Shown here: one piece after another, positions 47,762 through 58,091 of the stretch
Layout of the letters: the number at the start of each line of letters is the position of its first letter
Position numbering within the stretch: the stretch's first letter is position 1
Source of the DNA: Astragalus membranaceus
Lineage: Eukaryota > Streptophyta > Magnoliopsida > Fabales > Fabaceae
Reading direction: 5' to 3'
NCBI GenBank assembly: GCA_039519185.1
Contig: CM076847.1
Coordinates: forward strand, 81,443,100-81,507,099
DNA: 64,000 nt
Translations under genes and position numbers: made by a program
The notes under the pieces: generated by a model
The model's input: only the letters and a program-made list of their open reading frames with translations
What the model was told of the DNA's origin: nothing
The model's database searches: none

Positions 47762-50700
47762 TGTCATACCCCAATTTTGTCCGTCCAAAAATAATAATGA
47801 TTTTCTTATTTGTCGTTATATATCTTATTTCGTAAAAGTTGAAAAATATAAATTCATTTTCAAGTTATATTTTACTTCCTATTTAGTTAGTAAATATAGT
47901 TAATGGTATAAAAAAAGAAAGTAAAAAAAAAAACAAGAAAAGAGAAAGGGAGAGGCGATTAGTAAAAAAAAAAGGGTGTAGGTGTATAGTTTAGCGAATT
48001 TGGGCTGCTGAAGGCCCATGCTCGTTTAGCCTGACCCGGTTCGCTCCATCTCACTCTCTAAACCTAATGCCCCACTTCAGAAACCCTAAAAAAAAGGAGG
48101 CACACGCTCCCACACCTCCATCAGATTCAGAAAAAGAGGCGCCTCCTCATTTCACCTTCTCTCATACGCTTCCTTTCATCTTCCTTCTCTCACACGCTCC
48201 CACATCTCCATCAGAGAAAAAAAACTGAAACATCACTTCCACCTCTCCCATTAAACCCTAGCCGTCCACTCTCCCTTCTCTTCCTTCCACGCCTCCTTTC
48301 ATCTTCCCTCACACGCCTCCTACCTTCACAGCCCCCCCCCCCACATCTCCATCTTCACACGTTTGTTTTCTCTTCTCCTCTCACACGAAATCACCATATT
48401 TGGTGTCTCTTCCTCTCCTCAGTCACACGAAATCCTTTTTTTGTCACCAACATTCGAAGAACCAACGGTCTCCATAGGTCGCACGTTTTTTGATCTCAGT
48501 TTTCATGGAAGGTTCTGGTTTCAAGGCAAAACCGCTTTGATTTACATAGATCTGTATATATGAGTGCAAGCTCAATGAAGAAACCGAAGGGAAAAACGCA
48601 AATCCGCAAGCTCAGTTTTTAGTATAAATATGGGTTACGGTTTTGGGAAAAGGGGACGATTTTGTTGGGAGAAGAGGGTGAAAGGTCGAAATCTTGAAGG
48701 AGATCCAGAAGCAAGAGGAGCAAAAATGGTTCTTAAGATTGCTTGAGTGAAAGAGCGAGAGAGCAGTTTCGTTTTCTTTTTTTTTCTCAGTTTTTCATAG
48801 ATTTTTTTTATATACTGTTATTGTTGTTGCTGGGATTTGAAAAAAGGGAACTCATTATTCAAGGTCTTCACTTGTATTTTCCCCCTTATGTTTCCTGTTT
48901 GTATGATGATTATTGTAGTTGTTACATCTCTAGTTTTTACATTCTGTTAATTTTTAAGTGGTTATCTCATGAACTCATTCATCTCCATGTATTTGAAATT
49001 TCTTGAGTTTTTAAGTATTGTTAATATATTTTGTTTTCTTGTTATTCTCCTGTGAATGTCACGATGGAAGTCACATAATTTTTTTTGTCACAAAGGTCAC
49101 ATGATGCTGAAAGATGATAGTGTTAATTTCCTAAAAATAATGATAATTATTATCTAGATAACAAAGGTGGAAACTAAGCATTTTTTTAACAACGTCATTG
49201 TTGAAAAGGCCCCTTTTTTTTTTCTTTTAATAACCAAAAAGATTTAAGGTAAAAATATCCCTATAATAATTAGTAGACCTTTTCAAATTAAATGCTTATA
49301 AAGAGATATATGTATCTTCAAACAAAAAATATACAATTCTTGGTTGCAAATCTCAGGTTTTTGGAAGGTCAAATAGTCTTTTTTTTTAAATAATCAAACG
49401 ATTCCTTTTTTTTTTCAAACAATGATGACAATGATTTATTTATTTATTTTATTAAAAAAAATATACAAAATGTCAACCATGTTAATGATGTTTTTGTCCA
49501 TGAAAAAATGTTAATAATATTAGTCATTAACCATAAAGTTCACATTCTTTTTCTTAAATAACAACCATTTTTTTAGGCTAAATATATATTTTGGCCCTTT
49601 ATCTTTGGGGTTGTGTCATTTTGGCCTTTTATCTTTTTTTTTCTCATTTTAGACCCTCATGTTTTTTGTGTGTCATTTTGGCCCCTGCCGTTATCATTTT
49701 GGTCCCTTATGTTTTTAATTGATTTCATTTTAGTCCCTTATGTTTTTAATTGATTTCATTTTGGGCCCTTATGTTTTTAATTGATTTCATTTTCGTCTTT
49801 AAAAATTTGCCTAAAAAAACATAAACATAACGGCAGGGGCCAAAATGACACACACAAAAAACATGAGGGTCTAAAATGAGAAAAAAAAAAGATAAAGGGC
49901 CAAAGTGACTACAACCCCAAAGATAAAGGGCCAAAATATATATTTAGCCTTTTTTTACATCAGATTGCTATTTGCACCCTTGTGTTCCTAATGACACCAC
50001 CTCTGTTTCTTTTAAATTTTCGGGCTGCTATTTGCACCCCCAGACTCAAGCGTAAGCCCCCTTCCTCACTTAAGCCCAGTTTCACTAACTGGGCCCTCCT
50101 ATACGGACTGGGCTTCTTTTTCACACCCTCTATTTAACTATACCACTTCCTGCAGCTAATAACACTCCTTTTTGCAATTGTCATACTTTTCTCATTTTTT
50201 TTAATTCTTTTTAACTCAAATGCTTTTTCATTAAACAAAAGAACAACAAGCGATGATCACTCATAACATTTGTTAGTTTGATCATCGTACAAATCAATAT
50301 TTTTCGAAAGTCACTTTCAAAAAAAAAGATAATAAAAACGAGTTGTTATCAACAGTCCATCAGAACCTTTGTTCGTTTGACTAGCGGTACAACCCTCTTT
50401 TTTAAGTATTTAGTGGTGATTCATCATAGCCTCTGCTAGTTTAATCATTCGCTAATGCTCATCCTATTTTCAAAAAAAAAACTCACTAAAAAACATAAAA
50501 AAAAAAACGAAAACTTTTCAAAAAGACAAACAAGAACTACGTAGCTTTGAATTCTCCATCGCACCGGGAGATACGTAGGAGCGAGAGGCTAACTCTCGTC
50601 AAGCGCCAAAAATAAAAATTTTCATTAAGTCTTCTCATTCCTTTTTCAATAAAGAAGCAAATTTAAGTATTTTCCAAATCAACACTTAAAACCACACGTT

Positions 50701-50925
50701 TAATTAAAGGTTCCCTTTCGGTAGAAAGGAGGTGTGGGGTGCTAATACCTTCCCCATGCCTAACCGACCCCCGAACCCAAATTTTCCGGTTTCCAAAAGG
50801 CCATTCGCTTTCCAAAAAGGTTTTTCTTCAATATTTTCCTTATAAAAAATATTGGTGGCGACTTCATTGTTTTAAAAAGTTGTAAACGAAGAAAGATCTC
50901 CTCAGGGACTTCTTCGGGTGCAACA
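47762..50925 (+). repeat. Ogre 5' LTR, about 3.16 kb
   Basis: It runs from TGTCATACCCC to TTCGGGTGCAACA. The first 740 bases can be compared with the 3' LTR (63252-64000). I count about six substitutions plus homopolymer length changes, under one percent, so the insertion is young. A separate foldback element sits inside at 49576-49949. CT-rich leader-like sequence lies at 48040-48480. Confidence 0.9.
49576..49949. mobile_element. foldback MITE inside the Ogre LTR
   Basis: Left arm GGCTAAATATATATTTTGGC and right arm GCCAAAATATATATTTAGCC are perfect inverted repeats at the ends, and pairing extends through CCCTTTATCTTTGGGGTTG. The apparent 8-bp target duplication TTTTTTTA (49568-49575 and 49950-49957) is a homopolymer and weakly informative. 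Internal repeats of TTTTTAATTGATTTCATTTT occur three times. Confidence 0.75.
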
Positions 50926-50927
50926 GC

Positions 50928-50945
50928 TGGCGACTCCGCTGGGGA
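50928..50945 (+). promoter_or_regulatory. primer binding site for tRNA-Arg
   Basis: TGGCGACTCCGCTGGGGA lies two bases after the 5' LTR. It is complementary to the 3' end of plant tRNA-Arg plus CCA, the primer used by Ogre elements. The tRNA-Arg-like sequence at 9839-9909 would pair with its first 16 bases with one G-U wobble. Confidence 0.85.
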
Positions 50946-51875
50946 CTAAAAAGAAAAACATTTTTTTCAAAAAGTGGGTCAAGCCTAATTAATTAAGTGT
51001 GTTGGTTTGTGGGATTGATTTGAACATCTTGCTTTGCCTCTATTCCTCCTCTTTTTCATAAGCATGTTGCATCCATATGCATTCTTCTTCTATGTTTGCT
51101 CTTGTTTAATATAATAGATAGTTACTTCTATTGTTGTCGGCACTCTAGATTAGTTGTATTTGATTGGTATTGAACCCTAGGGTAGACGACATGTTATTGC
51201 TTTCTATTGTCTGGACTGTTCTGGATTTTCATTTGCAGGAGGGGTAGTTTTTAAGGAAATGCCCTTCGCACACACACACTTGTACCTTGAGATTATATGA
51301 TTAGAGAAAGTGACCATAACCCAGGTCTGTTAGGGTACCTTAGGATGAGTGGATTCGAGTAGTGGGAGCCCATCAGGACCTTTGTCCGTTTGGCTACTCG
51401 CGAAAGTTTCAATCAGAGTTGTGCTCTTTCATGATGCTTCGTATCTTCATGAGAGGGACCGTGGCTCTGATAACCTTTGTGAGGGTGTGAATAGAGCTAC
51501 ATGAGAAGATTATCCCTAACATACCTTAGATCATAGGTTCTACCCCCTTTTAGGTCACAAGGGCTTTCCAAATTGTGTGCTGCATCGTTGCATTCAGTTC
51601 AATCAATTTTTCCTTCAGAATTTTCGAAAGTAAAAAAAAAAGAGGATGTGCTTTCCTTTTCAATAAACGCCTATATGAGGTGGCATATAGTGTGAAAATT
51701 TTCAAATCACCACCTGTAAAAGCACAAAAAGAAGCATCACCGCATCATTACGTCATTTGCATCATCTGCATTAAATAAAACCCAATTTTGAAAATCATTC
51801 GTCACACATCTAAGCTGTTTGCCGGGATTGTAAAGTAATTTGGAATCTTGTCTTAGGCGGGAAAGATAAAGCGAC
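50946..51875 (+). other. Ogre 5' leader
   Basis: A non-coding leader lies between the primer binding site and ORF1. A phrase around 51368 (CATCAGGACCTTTGTCCGTT) resembles text in the LTR near 50360, so some leader sequence is duplicated. No independent gene is seen. Confidence 0.6.
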
Positions 51876-53951
51876 ATGGGATCAAGAAGCGAGATTGTAC
51901 TTAATTCAAGGTTTCCGGTTGTCAGGAGAATAAATGTAGAGGGTTTGAAAGAGTTTGTTTCCTTGATGGAGTCGGAAGAGAGGGATCTATTCGGGAAAGC
52001 TTATGGTAACCTCCTCAGATTGTTACAATTAGATGTCCAAGAGAGTGCTATTATGGCCCTGAGCCGATTCTATGATCCGGACATTCGATGCTTCCTCTTC
52101 AAAGACTTTCAGTTATCACCAACTCTCGAGGAGTATGAACAGATTCTGGGGTTCTCAAAGTCAGAGTTAGCACCTTACCAATATCAGAAACATCGGTATT
52201 CAGACCAGAGACTCTCTTTGTTGTTGCAAGTCAGTGTGAAGGAATTAGAGCTTCATAAAGAAAGGAAGAACCGTATCAGGGGTTTCCCGCTATGTTATTT
52301 CGAAGGTTTATTGAAGTTTTATGCCCAGAATAAGAAATGGGGTCCTTTCAAGCAGCTGTTAGCCCTAACTATTTTTGGGAACGTCCTTTTCCCTCAGGTC
52401 GAGAAGTTCATTGATGAGACTGCTATTGGGCTTTTTCTAGCATTCATAAGTAAAGAAAATCTGATTAACCCTGTACCAGCAATCCTTGCAGATACCTACT
52501 ATTCCTTCACTCATCACCGTGTGTTAGGAAAGAAGAAGGTTGCTTGCTCTTTCCATGTTCTCTACACCTGGTTCCTCAACTATGTTGTCACTCATAAGAC
52601 GAAAGCCGCGGACTTAGTAGAATATGCCCTGTGTTGTGATGTAGAAGCCAGAAGTGCACGAGAATGGGTGCACACTTTAGAGAATCTCAGTGCTCTCAAA
52701 GTCTGTTGGTTCAATCATCCGTGTTGGAAAGATAGGCCTTCAATACTGTTCCAGTGCGGCAATTTCCAGAATGTACCCTTAATGGGAACCCAAGGTTGCA
52801 TCAATTACAATCCTTCTCTCACCATCAGACAGCTTGGGTATCCTATGAAGAATGCACCCACTGAAGACATGTTGGCCCCAATCTTTCTCGATAAAGAAGA
52901 TCCAAAGAACCAAGGCTTGCTTCAGAAAATTTCAAAGGCTTGGGAAGGTGTAGTTTACAAGGATAAAGCGGAGATCACAAAGAAAACGGGTGATGTTACT
53001 TTCTACCAATGGCTTCACCAAAGAATTCAAAATGTTGGCCCGCCTCGTCAGAATTCATCGTCAGTTGGGAAAGAAGTCCCAGAGCTTCACGTTCCAAGTC
53101 TCAAAGAACTAAGTGAGGTCAAATCTGCTTTGTTCAAGGTAGAAGAAGAAAAGAAAGCCTTACAAGATGAGTTGGGGAAAGTAGTTTCTGAGAAGAGAAA
53201 GTTAGAGAACGAGAACGAACGCAAGGCCGAAGCCCTCAAAGAAAGCAGCAAGAAGCTTAAGAAAGAAGAGGAAAGTAATCAAAAAATGAAGGAATATCTG
53301 AAAGGTGCCAAAGATGAGTTGAAAAGATCGAATGCCAAGGTGGGTGAGGCCATGGTTAGAGCAAACGAATGGAGGAAGTTGTTCAAGAAGTCTGCGCAAA
53401 GTGAGAGAGCTACAAAGGAATCACTAGAGGAATTCAAGAAAAAGTCTCAGTCTGTGACGTGTAAACTTGAAAGTCAAATAGGGTGCATCAGACAAGATAG
53501 AGATGCAATTGTGAACATCCTTAGAGAGTATCAACAGGCTTTAAGGATGGAGCAAGAGAATTCAGATGAGCTAAGGAGGAATCTGAGTCACATCAGTGAT
53601 GCTTACCGACAGGTAAGAGAGGAGAGTCAGTACTGGGAATACCGTCTTCTCGAGCTAATGGGTAGGATTGAAAAGCAAGAGATCATAGTTGAGATGAGGG
53701 CAGAAATTCAGCAGTTGAAGAACAAGTTCTCCAAATTGGCAGGGTTGGCTAACCAGGCGGTGAGGGATGTTCCCAAGAGGTTGAGAAAGGCAGAAGCTGA
53801 GATGCTGCCTTACAACACTCCGGTGCGAGTATATGAATTCGTGGAGTACTGCAGATCTCTGACTGAGGAACTCATGGAAAGGGCAAGAGAAGCTGCTACA
53901 GCTAGCAAAAAGGAGAAGAACCAAGAGAAGATGAAGGCAATAGGTTTTTAG
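51876..53951 (+). CDS. Ogre ORF1 protein, function unknown
   Basis: An uninterrupted 691-codon frame starts MGSRSEIVLNSRFPVVRR. Residues about 30-380 form a globular domain with ALSRFYDPDIRCFLFKDFQL and LSPTLEEYEQILGFSK, the pattern found in ORF1 of Ogre/Tat elements and in related plant domains of unknown function that resemble plant mobile domains. From about residue 400 to 600 the sequence is a highly charged coiled coil (EVKSALFKVEEEKKALQDEL). ORF1 precedes gag and is specific to Ogre-like elements; its role is not established. Unlike the other frames of this element it has no stop or shift, so it may still be expressible. Assignment by position and sequence is firm; function is unknown. 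Confidence 0.88.
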   Translation: MGSRSEIVLNSRFPVVRRINVEGLKEFVSLMESEERDLFGKAYGNLLRLLQLDVQESAIMALSRFYDPDIRCFLFKDFQLSPTLEEYEQILGFSKSELAPYQYQKHRYSDQRLSLLLQVSVKELELHKERKNRIRGFPLCYFEGLLKFYAQNKKWGPFKQLLALTIFGNVLFPQVEKFIDETAIGLFLAFISKENLINPVPAILADTYYSFTHHRVLGKKKVACSFHVLYTWFLNYVVTHKTKAADLVEYALCCDVEARSAREWVHTLENLSALKVCWFNHPCWKDRPSILFQCGNFQNVPLMGTQGCINYNPSLTIRQLGYPMKNAPTEDMLAPIFLDKEDPKNQGLLQKISKAWEGVVYKDKAEITKKTGDVTFYQWLHQRIQNVGPPRQNSSSVGKEVPELHVPSLKELSEVKSALFKVEEEKKALQDELGKVVSEKRKLENENERKAEALKESSKKLKKEEESNQKMKEYLKGAKDELKRSNAKVGEAMVRANEWRKLFKKSAQSERATKESLEEFKKKSQSVTCKLESQIGCIRQDRDAIVNILREYQQALRMEQENSDELRRNLSHISDAYRQVREESQYWEYRLLELMGRIEKQEIIVEMRAEIQQLKNKFSKLAGLANQAVRDVPKRLRKAEAEMLPYNTPVRVYEFVEYCRSLTEELMERAREAATASKKEKNQEKMKAIGF

Positions 53952-54318
53952 ATTTAAATTTTCCTTTTTTTTAGAATGTTCACTAGGAAATTGTAATTTT
54001 TCTTTTCTTAAAGGATGTTGTGTTTTTCTTTTCAAAGCGTTGTATTGCACATTTAAGGATATTGTATCTTGTTCTTGGAATGATTAAAGATATGATGCTT
54101 GAATGAAGTACGTTTATCTCACTTGTTGATTCCAGCCGTGTTATGTTCTTGAAAATATTCGAACATACACCTACGACAAGAGCAAGTTGCACTGTGATTC
54201 CCGGCAATAAACAACAACAAAAAAAAGAAAAAAAATCATGTGCATTACATTGCATTCATTAATTTGCTCCTTCGCTTATAAAAATGTTTTCAACTCAAAC
54301 AGAAGATAAGGCAAGCTG

Positions 54319-57300
54319 GTGCGACCACATCCGTATTGGACACGTTCACAGGCCAGAGGAATGGCAATCTTAAGTGACCCCGATCAACCTCAGCCAGAGA
54401 ATCAGAATCCTCCAGCTTCAGGCTCAGAGAATGGAAATGGAACAGGCCAAGGCCCCGAGGTACAGAATCAGAACCATTCAGCTCCTGGTAGCTCCAGTCA
54501 AGGTGATCCTGAGTTGAGAAATGAAATGAATGCCATGAAGGCACAAATGAGCGAGATGATGAGACTCCTGTTGTCCTTGAAAAATGGAAATGACTTTCAA
54601 GCTGCTCAGTGGCCTCCTTACGGCCTTCCTTTGGGTTATAGTCCTCCAAATCAAGGGGCTAACCCAGGAGCTGGTCCCGTGGCAATAGATGAGAATGTAC
54701 AGCCAACGTCTGTCGGGTCAGAAGGAATGACTGGTGAACCCCAGGTTCAGATCCCGCATCCAATTGTTATACCTCAGCCTCCTCCTCAGAACCTCAGTCT
54801 ACGGCCGGCTGCCTTTCCACAGACCCAAGGCTTCGTATCCGGAAACTCCGTTTACCCTCAGGTTCAGCACTCAATACCTCCACCTCCTTATGGTGTAAGT
54901 CATTCCCCTCAAGTCTATTCCGCTGAGCACCAACAGACCAGAGAGAAGTTCCAGATGTTAGAAGAAAGACTAAGAATGATTGAAGGCTTTGGCTCCAGGG
55001 CAAGGGAGGCCAGAGACCTATGCCTTATTCCTGATGTGGTGTTACCGCCAAAATTCAAGGTCCCCAATTTTGACAAGTACAGAGGTGCGACCTGCCCAAA
55101 GAGTCACTTAACGATGTATTGTAGGAAGATGTCTACCTACTCCCGTGATGACAAATTGCTAATCCATTGCTTCCAAGATAGCCTTGTCGGGGCATCCCTT
55201 AATTGGTATATGAAGTTAGAGCCATCCCAAGTCCGCTGCTGGAAGGATTTAGCAGATGCATTCCTCAAGCAGTATCAATATAATACGGACATGGCGCCAG
55301 ACCGAACACAGCTGAAAAATATGAGCAAGAAGGAAAATGAATCATTCAAGGAGTACGCCCAGCGATGGAGGGCTTTGGCCGCACAAGTCACACCTCCTCT
55401 TTTAGACAAAGAATTGGTTTCTATGTTCATGGAAACCTTACCACCACTGTATTATGATCGTCTGATCAGCAGTGCATCATCCAATTTTTCAGATGTGGTG
55501 ATTGTTGGAGAGAGATTGGAGAACGGATTGAGAAGTGGAAAGATTGCACAGGGGTCCTTGAGAAGTGGAAAGATTGCACAGGGGTCCTTGAGAAGTGGAA
55601 AGATTGCACAGGGGTCCACAAGTAACACAAGTTCCCAAAAGAAGCCATTCCCCGGCTTTCCCAAAAAGAAAGAGGGGGAAACCAATACCATCACTATCAG
55701 CCCACCATACCAGCCACCCAACATCCCAGTCCCCACTCCCACACAAACAGCCCATCCATTCCAAAACAACAACCAAAGCAACCACCAAAGGACCTATCAA
55801 AACAGAACAACCTTTGACCCAATTCCCATGTCATACACAGACCTATTCAACTACCTCATCACCAATAAGCTCATTAATACAAGACCCATGAAACCTGTTC
55901 AACCACCTTACTTTAGAGGATACAACCCCAATAGTACCTGTGCCTTCCACGAAGGGGCAGTTGGGCACGTTGTGGAGGATTGCAAAGCCTTCAAGATAGT
56001 GGTGCAGGACTTGATAGACAAAAAAGGCCTAACTTTCAAGTAGGAGGATCCAAATATCATGACTAACCCGCTGCCTGGTCATGGGAAGCATGCCACTAAT
56101 GCAATCATAGATATGAAAGAGCAGTCCCTAATTAGATCAGTAGAAGATATTCAGACTCCCCTAGAAATCATTCATGCAGAATTGTGCAAATGCGGGATTA
56201 TTAGGATGGGTTGTGTTCAGAAAGGAGCTTGTGCTAATGTCAGCTGTGTAGGAGCATGTGAAGCATTCAAGGTGGTGTTACAGGATCTGATGGACCGCCA
56301 CATCATCCAGGTGGGTATACAGGGGAGAGAGGAGGATGTTCTGACCCTCCAATCAGAAGGGGGCTGAGATGTGCAGAGACCTATCGAGGTGCCATACAGT
56401 CGGAATTCGGCTGTGGCAAGACCAAAGACTATTGTAATCCCAGTTCCAGCTCCTAGCCAGAAGAACACTGTTGTCCCATGGAGCTACAGTGTGCCAATTC
56501 CAGCTCCGAGATCTCAAGCTTCTCTTGACATCACCAATATTGCAGGAAGTAGTGGGCTAACTAGAAGTGGGCGTGTGTATGTTCCCCAAGCTCAGGAAGA
56601 GGGTCCTTCTAAGGCAACAGAAGAGAGAATCCGAAAAGGAAAGAATGTAGAGCCGGAGTCTATGATAAATAGGAAGGTGTCAGACCCAGAGGTTGCTGAA
56701 TTTTTGAAGATAATGCGGCAGAGCGACTACAAAGTGGTGGACCAGCTACACCACACCCCAGCCAAAATTTCCATCATGTCCCTACTACTAAACTCAGAAG
56801 CCCACCGTGACGCCTTGGTTATAGTGCTGAACGAGGCCCATGTCGCCCAAGATATTACTGTCAATCAATTGGATGGTATAGTTGGGAACATCGTTGCATC
56901 TAATTACATTACTTTCACCGATGATGAGCTCACCCCAGAGGGGAAGGGGCACAATAAGGCGTTGCATATCTCAGTGAAGTGCGGTGAATATACACTCTCC
57001 AGGGTTCTCATTGACCATGGATCCTCATTGAATGTTATGCCCAGATCAACGATGAACAAGTTAAAGGTGGATTGTTCCTACATGAAACCCAGCTCAACCC
57101 TGGTCAGAGCCTTTGATGGGTCTAAGAAAGAAGTCATAGGGGAAATGGAGTCCCCAATGCAAATAGGGCCTGAGGTGTTCTATGTGGCTTTTCAAATTAT
57201 GGATGTTGAATCCTCATACAGCTGTCTCTTGGGGAGACCTTGGATCCATGCAGCAGGCGCTGTCCCTTCAACACTTCACCAAAAACTCAAGTTTATAGTC

Positions 57301-57887
57301 GACGATAAGCTTGTAGTTGTCTGTGGGGAGGAAGAGTTCACAGTCAGCAAACCTGTCCCCTCTCATTATATTGAAGCTGCAGAGGAATCCCTCGAATCCG
57401 CCTTTCAATCCTTAGAAATTGCGAATGCTGTGTTCGTAAGTGGAGAATCCCCAGTACCTGTACCCAAGTGGTCCAATGCTGATGTTATGGTAGCAAAAGT
57501 TATGCTGAAGAGTGGCTATCAGATTGGGAAGGGGCTAGGAAGATCTGAGCAAGGAATTCTGTCACCCGTACATCTGCAGGAATACAAGGACAGACGTGGG
57601 TTAGGCTATGGGCCCACTCCAGCTGATAAGAGAAGAATGGCTGAGGAAAAGCGTGAGAAGAGATTGGCTAGGCTTCAGGGGAGAGAGCCCCGATTGATGA
57701 TGGTCCCCATAGATGACCTCAAACGGAATTTCAGGAGTGCTGGCATGCTGAACCCTAATCAGATAGCTGTCATCGAGGAAGAGTTAGTGGAAGAAGGCGT
57801 GGATCGAGGCCTGGTTCGCCGCAGTGTTGCAGGAGAAGAAATTGGCAACTGGAAGATCGTTGATTTCCCTGTTGTTTTCATTTCAAA
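54319..57887 (+). pseudogene. Ogre gag-protease ORF, two in-frame stops
   Basis: One frame runs from 54319 to the predicted splice donor at 57887. Residues 1-240 are proline- and glutamine-rich. The capsid core near 248-374 shows NFDKYRGATCPKSHLTMYCR and FKEYAQRWRALAAQV. A 30-bp unit is triplicated at 55528-55617. A knuckle-like CAFHEGAVGHVVEDC lies near 540. Stops occur at 56041 (TAG) and 56365 (TGA). The protease region has RVLIDHGSSLNVMP around 57004, where the usual aspartic protease triplet is D-T/S-G and this copy has D-H-G. A G-patch follows (SGYQIGKGLGRSEQGILSP, about 57513). The start may be 54361 (MAILSDPDQPQ). The two stops make full translation unlikely without readthrough. Confidence 0.85.
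55528..55617 (+). repeat. 30-bp triplication in gag
   Basis: Three identical adjacent copies of a 30-base unit encode LRSGKIAQGS three times, in frame. Identity of all copies indicates a recent expansion. Confidence 0.97.
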
Positions 57888-58091
57888 GTAATGATCTTTG
57901 TAATGCAAATCCTTTGGCTCTGCCCAAGGCCTTAGGACATTTTCATAGGGGCATGCATGTTTTCTTTTAGATATCATCTATCAATAAAATGTAGTTTTGA
58001 ATTCTCAAATGAATAAAAATAGCTTTTTTGCGTCTTCATTTTGTGTCTCTATTTTTGCCCGTTCATTGCTTTTCTATTCCCGCAAATGCAG
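57888..58091 (+). other. predicted Ogre intron between protease and RT
   Basis: The protease frame ends TTTCAAA, then GTAATGATC (donor at 57888), and the RT frame is preceded by a pyrimidine-rich tract and GCAAATGCAG (acceptor ending 58091). Joining 57887 to 58092 keeps one frame, bypasses the TAA at 57889 and continues into the methionine at 58099. Ogre elements are known to splice an intron at this position. No RNA evidence is available here. Confidence 0.7.
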
